NCBI GenBank assembly: GCA_019400425.1
Contig: JAFREE010000124.1
Location: 1 to 64,000 of the forward strand
Direction: 5' to 3'
From: Hymenochaete sp. R1
Lineage: Eukaryota; Basidiomycota; Agaricomycetes; Hymenochaetales; Hymenochaetaceae
Length of the DNA: 64,000 nt
Shown piece after piece: positions 1 to 11,917 of this stretch. The notes below the pieces were generated by a model that was given only the letters and a program-made list of their open reading frames with translations, was not told the origin of the DNA and did not search any database. The position numbers and the translations under genes were made by a program. Position 1 is the first letter of the stretch. Each line of letters begins with the position of its first letter.

Positions 1-998
1 GTAATAAGTCGGACCCATTTATGGAAATATCTCTTGCCGAGATCGGCTAAGCCGGAAATTTTGCGAACTAGCTCACGTTTAGCTCTTGATTTTTGCTTTT
101 TGCAAAGCCGACATAGTAGAATCTTGCTTTTGAATAAAACCCCTCGCTGATCACCATACCTTACTGTTGAATCAAAGGCCAAGGATTCAAAGCAGGGATG
201 ATCTTAGCGCAGACTTTCGTCGTCATAGTTCCAACCGGGTGGCTAGAGGGCAAAACGCGCTGACTCAATGTAATTTGATAAATTGGTTTCGAAAAATTTG
301 GGGGAAAACCCCTGTCGATCACTTTCACGTAATTCACTTCCTAAAAAAGGACTCTGGCACTTCCCAGTCCTCGTTCATGACGTCCTGCAACCCAATGAAC
401 CACTGGTATTACTTCGCAGCAACTTTACTGAGTGTGATCAATATTGACGATCGAGTCGCTCGACGTCGAAAAAGTCACGTAGCCTTTTAGCTTGGTTTCG
501 CAAGCAACACGAAAACAAGCAAGCGACTCCCTTCTCATCTTCATCCGTACCCTCCGTCCCAGGTTCGGGTTCGAAGCGTCGACCAATATCCGTCGCGTGT
601 TCGACGAGTTGTAAGAACCCTTTTTCTCGTTACTCTGATGTTTAGTATTTACTATACGTCACACTCTATGAATTGTGGCATGAGACTGTCGAGCGCGATT
701 TTGACTGAAAAAGTGAACATAGAGGAGAAAGGCGTTGATCTGATGCTGCCGTCTTCCTAGAAGGTCCCGTTACACGCAGTTTTGAAGTGCAACATCGCAA
801 TTATCGCGTTTTAGCCAATTCATACACTGATGCGTCATGTCATAAAGCATTCTAGAATAACTATGTTAATCTATCATTTTTCAGACGCTGCTTGCTCCCC
901 AACGAACTTTCAGTCGATTCTCCACCTCCACCATCCGTTTTTTTTTCAATTGTGATGATGGTATTCTCCCTTTCTCTCTCCAGCTTATTTCCCCTCTT
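1..998. other. Left-edge stretch without a recognisable gene
   Basis: No frame here gives a protein I recognise, and the longest open stretch (167-490) has no family character. A plus-strand frame around 530-600 encodes a short Ser/Pro-rich peptide ending GSGSKRRPIS, which resembles the N-terminal signature of the KRR family genes further right. It lacks a convincing start and continuation, so it is treated as an unproven scrap. Confidence 0.4.
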
Positions 999-1298
999 TC
1001 ATTCACTTCCACTATCAACTTCTACTGCCTTTCGCATTTCCTTCGCGTTGTCGTCCGGCAAAACCGTATTCTCGAGCAGAAACCATCCGTATGCATCTTT
1101 GTATGGCTTTGATAATTTGAGATCATCATCACAGGAGTTCATGCGGATAGCGCTCTTCGATCTCTGATCGATGGGTGTTCTGTCCCATTTTTGAGCCGCA
1201 GCCATCCCAATTACCTCATAGGAACAGCCTGAGGTATCAACATATTTAGCTTCTGAGTTGAGATCCTCCAATAAGTCACGAAATGAAACGTTCTTCAT
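999..1298 (-). CDS. Hypothetical small protein, possibly part of a larger gene
   Basis: An open frame of 99 residues begins at an ATG at 1298 and sits just downstream of the F-box gene on the same strand. The protein is hydrophilic with a mixed acidic and basic composition, and has no signal peptide, membrane segment or motif I recognise. It may be a separate small gene, a 3' exon of something spliced, or chance. The 60-bp gap to the F-box stop codon leaves little room for a promoter, which argues against an independent gene. Confidence 0.25.
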   Translation of the reverse strand: MKNVSFRDLLEDLNSEAKYVDTSGCSYEVIGMAAAQKWDRTPIDQRSKSAIRMNSCDDDLKLSKPYKDAYGWFLLENTVLPDDNAKEMRKAVEVDSGSE

Positions 1299-1358
1299 TC
1301 ATTTTTAGTATAGTGACACGGATCTGTCTTCAACTACTTCTCGAGAGCGCCGGGGAAC

Positions 1359-3309
1359 CTAATCGTAGTATTGTATGACAAGGAATTCGGTAAATTTACC
1401 TTCTTTATCATCCTTCGTGAATAGTACAGCACCACTCGTTGGATCGAGGGCAACTTTCCCGGGCGCAATATGTGTAGCAAGGCTTCCACTTCCAAACGTG
1501 ATAGGGCCTAGCGATTCGACAGGTGCGTGCTGGTATTCCTCTCTCGCGCTTCCCTTCTTCGACTTTCCAAAACACCTGAATTCAGCGTCGAAAAGGTGCT
1601 CGATCGAAAACGCTTGGTAGCGCGTCTTTCCGCTAGCTGTATTTACGCTCGCAAGCAATCCGCGCCCTCCGCGGCCCAGAGAATAGATATGTTCCTCGAG
1701 ATACGAGTGTACGAGCGGTTGCGATAGAATAGACGTCCTTCGATCAAAAGCGAGCACCGCTACATCGCTACTGGCTTGCGTTACCGCGAATCGTTGATTA
1801 ACGTCGGTCGGTCCGGAACCGCCAGCACCATCTAGGTGATACGGATAGTTGTTTCCGCGTAGAAAGAGGTCATTTCTCTTGAAGCGCAGTCTGTGGACAC
1901 GAAACTCATAAACGACAAATCGAGAGCAGGGTATGGATGGGCCGAGTAAGGACGTTTGTGACGCTTTTGACAAAACGTGTGCGACAACGTTCAGTTTCGA
2001 GCAAGAATAGATTTCCTGTGGGCCTGCTTGAGAATAGTGCAGCGAAACCCTTGCGCGCGGGACCGTAAAGTGTAGCGGGAGCGAAACTATGACCTCTGAC
2101 ACGAACCGAAAAAGCTCATCCATTCGTTTTGAAGTTATGTTTAGGCCGCTGTTGGCATTGACAGAGGGGAAATGCAGGGAATTTTTATTCGGCCTAAAAG
2201 CCCTAGCGGCCCCTTCAAAGTCGAGAGCGCCAACGACCAGTTGATTGGGTTGGAGTTTGTACGAGTATATCAAGCTTTCGTCCGTATATACAAGTGATTC
2301 AATATGCGAATTTGACCAGAGAGGAGTGATTCTCTGATGAATGAATGAGAAATCTCAATGATATTGGTGTTTATGCAACGTACTGTCTGGAATCCCCAGT
2401 CTAACATTTTGTCAAGAAAGACGACTTTGTGATCATCTAATTGATTAATGATTGTATTCCCGCGCAATTGCATGCCTTTGTTCCCTTCACAAAAGAGCAC
2501 ACGTCTCCGAGAATGATCCATATGTCGCGTCCGCAAGTCTAGCGTCCATCTATCGTAGAAGCTAACAAGAAGAGTTAATACGAGGCTCGTAAGAAAGAAG
2601 GAAAGGAGGCACGTACTATCCAGATGCGTCTTCATTTTCATAACCCTTCAATACAATAGTCATTACGGATCTGCTATTGTCCGGCCGGGAATTAACTACC
2701 GCATCACAGTCGATGATTCTCTCATCCATGAAGCTCCCGAGTTGAGGATAGGTCCAGATACATTCAGACTTTGCGATATCCCACACCTGGATGTATCCGG
2801 TAGACCAAATAAGCGTCATATACCTCTCTCCAGAACCTCGTAGGAGTTTGATGTTATCAACACATTCATCCTGTCCACTCGTTCTGGTACTATTGGAAAG
2901 CCGACCGAAGAAACCGCCTACGTTCTTAAGCTCTATGGTTTGCGTCCGCGTTGCTTTCGGACCATTCTTCTGTAGCCAGTTCATTTGGCCTTTATGTGCC
3001 GATAGAACTACTGCACGTAGTCCCTCGGTTGGTATGTTATCAAGGTGAGTATCATCGTCAATGTTCGGAGTTGTGAATTCGCCGAGCTGATGGAAGAAGT
3101 ACGTCCACAATGACCGAAGTCCATGAGAGAAGAGCTCTTTGAGACGTTTGCAAGTCTAAAAGGGAAGAAGACACCTATTAGATAAGTTATTCACCAAAAT
3201 GCTAGCATCAAGGCCGCGTACACACCTGAGATAACGCAAGGACGTCTGGCGCACTGGAGTAGAAGGCGATCTTAATGATTACATCGTTGACAAGATTAGA
3301 GAAAGTCAT
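1359..3309 (-). CDS. F-box protein with WD-like C-terminal region
   Basis: Four exons (3309-3226, 3155-2617, 2561-2384, 2333-1359) join in frame to a 591-residue protein. The N-terminus (MTFSNLVNDVIIKIAFYSS, then APDVLALSQTCKRLKELF) has the F-box pattern: a helix with Leu/Val at the Skp1 contact positions, followed by the L..SQTCKRL turn. F-box proteins recruit substrates to SCF ubiquitin ligases. The rest contains short beta-like repeats such as LIWSTGYIQVWDIAKSECIW near residue 150, resembling a degenerate WD40 blade. No other domain is clear. The start is the first ATG before the F-box. Splice donors are GTGTGT, GTACGT and GTACGT. F-box/WD-like proteins are strongly expanded in Agaricomycetes, so the substrate cannot be guessed. 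The F-box call is fairly secure and the WD call is tentative. Confidence 0.75.
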
Positions 3310-3995
3310 AACTATCGTTGCCGCTGAGACGTACAAATCAAAGAAAAGAGGGAAGAGCGATGACTACAGTCTGAAGGAAAGTACGCATGGTCCCCGTGCG
3401 ATTCAGCCGTTAGAGAATGACGAATGACATGGATGCCTGACTGGGCCGAGCGCAAGGAAGGAAAACGATCGACACTTAGGATTAGTAATCCTGCTAATGA
3501 ATGCTAGTAGTACCCGTACCTTAAGCTTGTACCTGCTGTTGCTATCTAGCCGGCATGAGCTCTTTTAATACCCAACCATTCACAGCTGACTTCGGAGGAC
3601 TCGCTGACTACTTTCATAAATACGCCACAGAGCCGAAGGTGTGGTGGCAATCTTCTCTTGTTGACCTCGAACAGGCAAATGATGCTAGCCCGTGTGACAC
3701 AGCGAAGCATAGGATGAATAGTAGGAAATCATGTCCTCCGATACCCATTTGACGACAAAACGATCTCTTGGAAATACTAATCGCATCAATGCGGTAAATG
3801 ACGGCGAGACGCAAAGTATGAAGCGCTCTGTTTTCAAACCCGTCAGAGCCATTCAGTCTAGGCAAAGGTAGAGGACTCTTATGTTTCACCCCGAATCGTA
3901 ACGTACGCTAATCTACTCTGGTTTGGTTGAAACCTTGCAATTTCTATATAATTAAACGTATTTTCTATGGATCAGACAGCCCACATTTTTTCCCC
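3310..3995. promoter_or_regulatory. Divergent intergenic region
   Basis: This 686-bp gap separates the start of the F-box gene (minus strand) from the start of the Ser/Ala-rich helical protein (plus strand). It should carry both promoters. A TATA-like run, TCTATATAATTAAA, lies near 3941-3955, about 40-50 bp upstream of the ATG at 3996. Small open frames here look like chance. Confidence 0.45.
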
Positions 3996-4787
3996 ATGGC
4001 TACTAGAGACCGCGGTGCTCGCCCTCCCAAAGACACTTCCTCTGCGGCGGCGGCGGAAGCCCCTCCGAACCAGCTTTCTGTGAACCGCACTCGCACGACG
4101 AGGCAACCCTCTACTACAACCCGTGACAACGTTGAACCACCACCCCAGGAATCCAGACCTACGAAAGAGAGAACCAGCCGGGCTGCTTCTGCTGCGTCTG
4201 CCTTTGTTGGTCTTCTACGACTACTCGAGAAACTCTCTGTCGAGTCTAGTTCCTCTTCCTCCTCTCCCGGATCCCGCCTCCGTTGGAGTATCCCCGAGAA
4301 CGCTCCATTCACACGCGAGACGTTTGAAGTTCCTAGAGAGCTCGAGTCGAAGCGTAGGAAGCTGAAATCGCGCTGGCGCAGTGCGAAGGATGCTTTTGCA
4401 AGCTACGAGGCATCACTCTCCGAGCTCGCGGACTTGCACAAATCAAGGATGACGAGGGGAGAGGAACGCGATGAAGAAACGCGAGCTTGCGACCTCACCA
4501 TTTCGGTCCTGCTGAGGCTATGCGATAGCGACCTTGAACACGTCAAGAGAAACCAGGAGAGGTACTCAAAACTCGTGACCGATACCTTCACATACTACTC
4601 TAATCCGAAGAATGCTGGGAAGTTGGAGAAGCCCGCGGAGCTGCAGAGTGCACGCGCTCAATTAGTCGGGGAAAGGGAGAGGCTTATGGTTTTGATGCCG
4701 ATAGTGATGAACGAGGTTGCCACCAGAATGGGCAGAGTCGATGATTACCGATTGAAGGAAGATGGTTCCGGAGAGAGAAGGTTTTAG
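3996..4787 (+). CDS. Ser/Ala-rich helical protein of unknown function
   Basis: A single-exon gene encodes 263 residues. Residues 1-110 are low-complexity (Ala, Ser, Pro, Thr, Arg), including a run of about eight serines near residue 90. Residues 110-255 are predominantly charged helix with many Glu/Arg/Lys, suggesting a coiled coil (around RELESKRRKLKSRWRSAKDA). There is no signal peptide or membrane segment, and Arg/Lys clusters could act as nuclear signals. The ATG at 3996 was chosen because it follows a TATA-like element by about 45 bp and starts the basic N-terminus. The layout of disordered basic head plus helical body resembles the KRR-motif proteins at 32490-33515, 48971-50032 and 61183-61734. 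The specific head motif is absent, however, so membership in that family is not shown. Confidence 0.6.
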   Translation: MATRDRGARPPKDTSSAAAAEAPPNQLSVNRTRTTRQPSTTTRDNVEPPPQESRPTKERTSRAASAASAFVGLLRLLEKLSVESSSSSSSPGSRLRWSIPENAPFTRETFEVPRELESKRRKLKSRWRSAKDAFASYEASLSELADLHKSRMTRGEERDEETRACDLTISVLLRLCDSDLEHVKRNQERYSKLVTDTFTYYSNPKNAGKLEKPAELQSARAQLVGERERLMVLMPIVMNEVATRMGRVDDYRLKEDGSGERRF

Positions 4788-5098
4788 ACGCCCCAGCGTC
4801 GCGTCTCACCTTGTGTACCTATATGTTCGCGCATTGCAATGTCCTTACCCGTTTCTCCTAGAGCTCTCAAAAGCTCTAAGTGGAAATCAATCGTAACGAG
4901 AAAAAGTGATATCCGGGATGGCGACAAATGACAGTTTCGCTATTTTACAGCTTGCATTCCACTGTTTGTTACTGCGAGAGAAAGTGATCGTTTATGAGTA
5001 GCTAGCACCCAATCATTCGGGCTCAAAAGTAAGAAGAGGAAAAATAGGGTAACAATGAAAAAGAAGACAACTGTAAAGGGGACATAAATATGAAATGC
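4788..5098. other. Convergent 3' intergenic region
   Basis: This 311-bp stretch lies between the stop codons of the plus-strand helical protein and the minus-strand Vps74 gene. It presumably holds both 3' untranslated regions. I see no gene or repeat in it. Confidence 0.4.
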
Positions 5099-6531
5099 TT
5101 ATAATATTGAATCCAACCTTGACAATACATCGAACACGGCAGCAATCAACTCAAAACACAAGTCCTCTCCATCACTAACCCCGCTGCCGCTTGTATGCAT
5201 TTCACCTTTCACTACATCCACTAAACCCAACACGCTCTCCCGGGCTGGAGAGCTTCCGCCACTCACGCCACCCGCACCGATCCGTGACACCTCTCGTTTT
5301 CGTGAGGAGCTGGAGCTCGAGGACGAAGCCGACCCGAATGGCCATACCGCAAACTCGGAAAGAATGTCCTCCGCCCGTGCAAATGCCGCTTCCCGATCCT
5401 CATATCCCATTACCCCGAAACAGTTATCCAGGACGCTCGCTGCGTAAGCTGCACATACCAGCGCGACACTCCTGCTTGCTCTCGCCTGCTCTCCTTCCTT
5501 CCCCAGCGCCTCTCTCGGAACCGCCCGGGTTTGAGCACAAAGTACTGAGTTCACTCTCGTAACCAGATTGTCCTTCGTACGCATATCTGCCAAGGGGTGG
5601 GTAGCCATGTCAAAGAGGAGGAAATTGCGTTTTTCCGTTCGAAGTATACCCTTGTCGACCAGTCCCTTCGCTAGTCGTTCCCTAACTTGCTTGAGTTGGA
5701 ATCCGATACGTAGAATATTCCATGTCTCCCCGGACAGCAGGTCGATCCAGGTATTAACGGAAAGGTATTCAGGAGCAGCAGGAGGGATCGTTCCTGTGGG
5801 TGATGAAAGACCTGATGACGAAGTACCGGAAGGGAGGGAGGTGGCAGCAATGAGACGGAGGGCTTCGTCGAGGAGTGTCTCGCCAGTCGGTTTTGTATTG
5901 AGTACCTCGATGACACGCTCGGCAATGGCGAAACGTTTCCGACCGGGGTCGCGTGTAATGGCGATACGTCGGCGGAGGGCAAGTTCGATGAGCAGACATC
6001 CTCGGAGAGCGTATGAAATGTTATCATTCCAGAAAGATAGATATCCCTATTTGATTCAATTCATTGTTGGTTGCGAGGAGCCAAACGCAGCACGAATTAT
6101 TGGGGTATGTGATGAAGGTGTATGGTGATTGATTGTGAGCGCATCAACGCGCAACCGCAGAGTGAATAAAAATGACAACGATCAGCTGGAGCTGGCAGCA
6201 TCAGGGAGACTTGCCAAACCAAATGTCAACGCACCTGTTTATCCTTGATACCAAGCAACAGTACCTCCTCCATAATTGTCAGCTTTGGCATCCTTCCGCC
6301 CGTCTCTCGAGCATCCTCATCCTCATTGGCCAAGTCTCGAGGGTCATACGCGACCTTACTACCACCTTCGAATGCTGTTCCAGCATGGTTGCCGACGCCA
6401 TTCCCAGCCGTACTGTTCGAAGAGGCGATGGTTGTGCTAGATGCTGGAGGTGTTGACCACGAGTTACTGGCTTCCTCGTCGTTCGCGGAGGCACCTGCCG
6501 CTCGCCGACGCTGAAGACCTGAGCTGGCCAT
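5099..6531 (-). CDS. VPS74: Vps74/GOLPH3-type Golgi PI4P effector
   Basis: Two exons (6531-6235 and 6046-5099) with a 188-bp intron give 414 residues. After a disordered head of about 80 residues come the family landmarks: LTIMEEVLLLGIKDKQ, GYLSFWNDNISYALRGCLLI, VNTWIDLLSGETWN, VRERLAKGLVDKGILRTEKR and NFLLFDMATHPLAD. The family's PI4P-contacting Trp and Arg are present in the FWND..LRGC segment, as is the RTEKRNFLLFD strand. In yeast and animals this protein binds PI4P on the Golgi and retains glycosyltransferases in COPI vesicles. The protein is longer than the roughly 300-345 residues of human and yeast forms. The extra length is an insert of about 20 residues rich in Ser/Gly/Pro before VNTWID and a Ser-rich loop near the C-terminus. 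Both lie on surface-loop positions, so the protein looks functional. Confidence 0.95.
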
Positions 6532-6890
6532 GTCACAGCTGATTTTTAATACTCCTTTTCAATCTCAATCGATAACAGATATCAATACGAGTTCTCCTTT
6601 TACGCGGACGTTGGGACGTTGGTGGGTATATTGAGAAAATTAAAGTACACGGTAGGAAGATGGCGAAGGTTTGAAGCTGCATCGCATCGGATTCTGCTGC
6701 GCGTGCCATTTCGTCCGCGTCCCGCGTTGTCGATCTTTACTTTATGTAAGCCATCGTTGAATGGCGGACACATCAAGTTCAAGTTTAAGCTCAGTCACCC
6801 ATACCCGTTATCCAGAACCATTCTGCAGTTCTGACCACTGCCTTCGAATCGAATCTGCTGGACTTCCCAAACACAGGCACGAAAATTAGC
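6532..6890. promoter_or_regulatory. Divergent promoter of Vps74 and an F-box gene
   Basis: A 359-bp gap lies between the two divergent start codons. No clean TATA box is visible. Small open frames inside it are not supported. Confidence 0.45.
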
Positions 6891-8330
6891 ATGGACGTCC
6901 CGCTTCTTATCTTAGACATTGCTTCGTTGTGGAAGAGGCGTAACAAATCCCCTGCTCATAAAGCATCTCTCCAACACTTCCGGTATCATGATCAGTCAAA
7001 GTCAGTGGGAACGTGCGCATAGATTCCTCTGTGCTAACTCAAGTTAATTCTCAGATGTATGGTATCTCTCGAGTCTTTCACTGAGAGCTTTGTCTCTTTA
7101 CGTAATGTCAAAGACCTCCGTCGGGACCTTCGCAGTCTCGTAACCGCGTTGGAGTCTCAGGTCAATATATTGGATAAAGTCATCCCGGGACTGGAAAAAT
7201 CACTAAACCCAGCGTCTCGTCATCATGGCCTCTCATCCCTCCCTAATGAAATTTTGGTCTCCATCATGGATTTGATTGGGAAACTCTATGATGCGGATAG
7301 CTTTCGCTGCGATCGGGCCCTTGCAACGTTTCTTCGTGTATCCCGTCGCTTTCGTGACTGTGCTATTAGTGCAAAGGCTCTTTGGGCGCATCGAGGCGAG
7401 CATGCTTTGGTATGCGGCAACGACATGACTATTGATGCATTCAACCTCAAGAAGAGAGCAAGTTCTACGAGCGTTTCTTTCTTCGGAAGGTGCGACGTCA
7501 CTGCCGAGGAATGTACATACCTCATCAAATCTTGTACCAATGCGAAATATCTTGCGCTCGCCGCTCGGTTCGCGGACGTTTGCATCTACGGATGTCCTCC
7601 GCCGTCATACAGCCTTCCCAGTCTCCGCACATTGTATATCTCCAATCGCGATGATGAAGGTTACAGCACACAGTGTCGTAACAAATACTCCAAATTCGAT
7701 CCGCCGTCTATCTCATCTGAAAAAGTTATGACCACATTTCAGATGCCGAACCTCAGGCGTATTTGTGCTTCACTCTCTTATGCTCCCAAAATAGATCCTC
7801 AACCTTCTACGACGGTTTTCATCAATCAAATTTTTGCTTCGCCGAAATCTTATCTCTTAAGCGTGGAGATTCTCGAGCTCGATCTAAAAATCATATCGCA
7901 CAACGGACCTCTTCGTGCAGATGATGTTGAATCTCGTGGCCAACGATCAGAACATGACTTCGGGAAGCCGTTCCACAACACTGCAAATTTGAAAGCCGTT
8001 CTAAAGCGTATGCCTAGACTTCGCCGACTAGCCCTTGGATCTTGCGATAAAATTCATTACCACGGCTCATTTTGGGAGAATGACGATGAAAAACCAAAGC
8101 TTAGGAATCTACGGTCGCTTATGCTCGTATACGCTCATGACAAGCCTATTGAAACGGATCCTAGGCGCTTCATCGAATGGGTGCGAGGATGCGAAGCACC
8201 TATCGAAGAAGTATTCATCAAGGCAGACAATGAATCCATTGTTCGTTTGGCTAAAAAAGCCTTTCCGGGCGTCCAATGGGTGACAGGTAAATCGATTCTG
8301 GATCACGAACGCTCAATTTCCGACTGGTAA
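6891..8330 (+). CDS. F-box domain protein
   Basis: Two exons (6891-6982 and 7055-8330, intron 72 bp) encode 455 residues. The protein opens with a short N-terminus, followed by a coiled coil at about 35-70 (VKDLRRDLRSLVTALESQV) and an F-box beginning LSSLPNEILVSIMDLIG near residue 90. Then comes a long region with Leu-rich segments such as LPSLRTLYISN and MPRLRRLALGSC, typical of the irregular leucine-rich repeats of agaricomycete F-box proteins. The likely role is substrate adaptor of an SCF ubiquitin ligase. The upstream exon is supported because its donor (CGGTATCA) and the acceptor (TCTCAG) join exactly in frame. An internal ATG at 7059 would be the start if that exon is wrong. No frameshift is seen. 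Confidence 0.8.
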
Positions 8331-9562
8331 ATTATATCACTTGAAAGTCTTCGTGGCATGGGCTATGTAATGTATGTTTGAGAATCGGCCCAATAGAAAC
8401 AAATCAATAGTGTGGTAGTTTTATATTAATGTTTCTTTGATTCCTTCTCTTCTTTCAGTGTATCAATACGTCGTCTACTTTTTTCTCAATGCTCTTGTGT
8501 ATCTCATTGCATTTTTTTCCCGTTTCGGCCACTTTTGGAGAAGCCTGCTCTTCCAAATCCCCGCCAACCTGAAACTGCAAAAAATAATAAGATCAGTATG
8601 AAAACGAAAAGTTGTGGAGGCTCACGTCCCGTCCAAATGATTTATGATAGGCTCAGTAATCGGAATAGATCGATCTGATACCCGTTTAGCCTCTGGGTAC
8701 GATGACTAGGCTATTTCAATAGCGATGCGTTCGCGTTCGAGTGCCTTAATAAAGTCTCCTGGATTTGTTCGCACGGATCTGGCGTATATGAGTATGGAAG
8801 ACTGTAGTTTTCGAAAGGTGCCTTGTCCTTTTTTTGAGCTCCTATGCAGAGTAGAAGTAGTGGAACCATTCGCAAGACGCAAGAATCAGGATGGAGAGTT
8901 TATGCATTGCTTTCAGTATTTTACCGAGTTTCAAATCACCAAGACAAGTTAAGCTTGTAGTGCCCCGTTTTTTTTTACGGAAAACATTACCAGGTGAGGT
9001 TCTTAGGGATCTAATTCCAATGCAGACTGCAACATGTCCATACTGATGCAAGCTTTGATAATGAAGCCAAGATGCCTGTGCAGTACCTCATGTTTTTACC
9101 AACAGTCTCCAGTAAATCCGATAAATTGTGTCAAGATGGGCTTTCAAGCGTGATTCAAGCCAACTTGGAGGTCAGGATACAAAGAGAAGCAGTAGACCCG
9201 GTCCCTGGGGTTGGTGGTATTAGTCGGTAGTCGAAAATAACGAACACGCGCAGAGCGCAGAACAGCAGATTGTATGCTGGGAATAACTTGCCATTGCGAA
9301 ATCTTCGTGTCTGTAATTCCACAATTTTCTTCCTTCTAACCTTTTAAAAGATCCGTCACGACAAAAAAGTCTGTAGTACACCCAAACTAGTCCTCGGAAG
9401 CGTAAAAAAGAAACGTTGCGTGTTCGTAAGCGCATGTTGACTGGAACACGGTAGTCATATTCCTTTCTACGCAGAAATATTTGCCTATATGTCCCGAACT
9501 CCCGACTCGCACCTATCGCAGTATCTAAACATTTATGATGACCGCACGAGTTCCGGTCAGAC
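8331..9562. other. Intergenic stretch, no gene seen
   Basis: About 1.2 kb lies between the F-box stop and the 3' end of the sugar transporter, so the genes converge. Short frames at 8725-8952 and 9220-9435 lack any family signal or supporting splice structure. Confidence 0.4.
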
Positions 9563-11917
9563 CTAATAACGCGGCGGCGGGTCTGTCACATCTTCTCTTC
9601 TTGCTTCCTCTTCAGCGCCCAAAGTACCAACGACAACGTTCGCGCGCTCAGCGTTCATTTCGAGGTCTTTGCCGTTCGGAACGATGCGTGACGTTGCCTT
9701 CTTCTCCGCTTCAAGGTCTTTGCGGGAGTCATAGCCAGGCGGGGTCCAGGATCTTGAGGTCCATGGCTTTGCAGAAGCATCTCGGTACATCTAACACGCC
9801 GCAAGTAAGCAAAACATTAAAATAGAGGGTCACGCAGTGTTTAATTGACACTTACCAAATCGACATTTTCGAGTGACATGCCAGAAGACTCGTATAAGAA
9901 GAGGTAGACAATGACCGCACCCGTAAGATTACACGCTGCAAAGACAAACCCGTATCGAAACTCGATAGCGCCAGCGATGAAGGGTGTGAAGAAAGCGAGG
10001 AGGAAATTCTGACGGAGAAATTGCGTGGGTCAAGAGTTTTTTGGGCAAAGCAGCGAACAACACTGACCCAAAGCCAATTTGCTGAGGTCGACAATGCCCC
10101 TTGCTTTGCACGGGTTTGAGTCGGAAACGTTTCTCCAATAAGAATCCAAATTCCCGCTATGTAAAAGATAAGTGATTTTGACCACTGATTATGTTATGAG
10201 ATAACTTACGGGCCCAAGTACTCGCGTACCCTAAAATGAACAGACACGCAGACACAATCATGAATACGCCAACGCCATGGTCAGTCTGTGGATTTTTCAC
10301 TGTTCCGGCAATTGCGAAAGCAAAAAGCCAGGCACTCTGCCATAGACCACCAATGATGAGCGGAACGCGTCGCCCGAATCGTTCCATGACATATAAACCC
10401 TTTCGATAGCGTTTAGTACTTAATATCGACGAAGAACCAGGGGTAAACACTCACGAGGAATGTACAACCGAAGTTGACAGCTCCCAAGATGATCTGGGTC
10501 TTGAAAGAATCGGTCAACCCTACGGATTGGAAAATCGTCGCTCCGTAGTAGAAGCTAGCATGTCGTTAAGTCGGGAGGTGTTTTCAATCAAAGGTGAACA
10601 ACGTCCTTAGCATCTTGTTATTTGAGTAGATGCTAGACACTTACAAATAATTTGCCCCCGTGAGCTGCTGTATACTTTGGAGCGTCATACCAAGAAGCGT
10701 TCTATACCCAATTCTCGAACTTCCAACGCTGAAGCCCTCGAAGCACATCAACCAGCCCCTCAGACCAGTCGCAACTTGGCCTCCTCCTCGCTCATGTTTA
10801 CCAGGAACTTTGCCTTCTAAAAGCCTCTCCCGATCGATCCCCTCTTGTACCTCGATACTTGCGAGTATCTCCTCAAGTTCACCGTCAACAATCGGATGGT
10901 CATACGGCAAAGCTCGGACTTTAGCGATAGCGCGACGTGCTGCCTCAGGATTCCCATGTTTTGCTGACCAACGTGGGGACTCAGGCATAAAGAGAATCCC
11001 GACTCCAAGAATGAACGCCCAGATGAGACCGATTCCGACGACGGTGCGCCATGATCCTGCGCCGGAAATATTTCGAGTGCCAATGGAAATGCAATAAGCA
11101 ACGAGAATTCCGCTACGCAACAAATCAAACTACGACCAGATACGAGAAATTCATATTTACGCACAATGTGATGAAAAGCTGATATGTGCCAGTCAGAGTT
11201 CCACGTATTTGTGCGGGAGCTGTATCAAACTTGATCAGTACGGTTTCAATCGGATACAGAGTGACAAACATACCCGTTTCAGCCTGGTACATGGGAACAG
11301 CTGCGGATAGAGCACCTACGCCAAGCCCAGCAATGAGCCGGCCAATTGCAAACTGGTACCAGGCATGGAACGAAGCCATCTGAATTACAACCTATTGGGA
11401 ATGCGGTAAGGCACAGCAACCATAACTCGTGAGATTGGAAAATTCACCCCGATGCAAAATATCATGCATTCAATGGACATGGCTTTCCGGCGCCCAAAGA
11501 AGTCCGCTGTTCTGTGCGAATGTATCAGGAAAGTTACAGAAATACGAGCAAAAAATATGAACGTACGGAGCTCCGATCAAAGCGCCGATGAGAGTACCGA
11601 TGCTGAGCAGACCAACAATGAGCCCACTGCGTACGTCACTGAATGCGTAGTCCGTCCCATTGAACTGAGCAAAACGTCGCAAAAAGTCTTCCATGAGCAA
11701 GATATCTGAGATCTGCCCGGTGTCTTGAATTCCAGTCAGCCCAACCATTCTCGAGATCATTCATGAATGTTGACTGGTGCGACATACCATACCCAAAGAT
11801 GAAACCTCCCATGGACGCTAACAGAGCCAAAAGGATAGAGAAAATGCTGATAGGTAAGCCGCGCATTTGCAGCCCACCGACAGCTTTCGGCTGTTTTGAG
11901 TCAGAAGTGACCGCCAT
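9563..11917 (-). CDS. MFS sugar transporter (hexose transporter type)
   Basis: Eleven exons (11917-11788, 11723-11567, 11511-11448, 11391-11274, 11219-11165, 11112-10645, 10554-10455, 10399-10210, 10156-10068, 10008-9856, 9790-9563) join in phase to 583 residues. Sugar-porter hallmarks are present: FGYDTGQISD in helix 1, ADFFGRRKA after helix 2, [36 protein letters not shown] in helix 7, VMERFGRR and [13 protein letters not shown]. The QQLTG..YFFYYG motif is the substrate-site helix of hexose porters. It is a 12-helix plasma membrane symporter importing monosaccharides, probably glucose-like hexoses. The Lys-rich C-terminal tail ([17 protein letters not shown]) is cytoplasmic. The exon count is high for the family but the phases agree at every junction. 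Substrate specificity cannot be read from the sequence. Confidence 0.93.

Noticed and set aside
3614..3889. Minus-strand open frame between the first two genes
   Set aside because: It has no protein character, lies in a divergent promoter region and has no splice partner.
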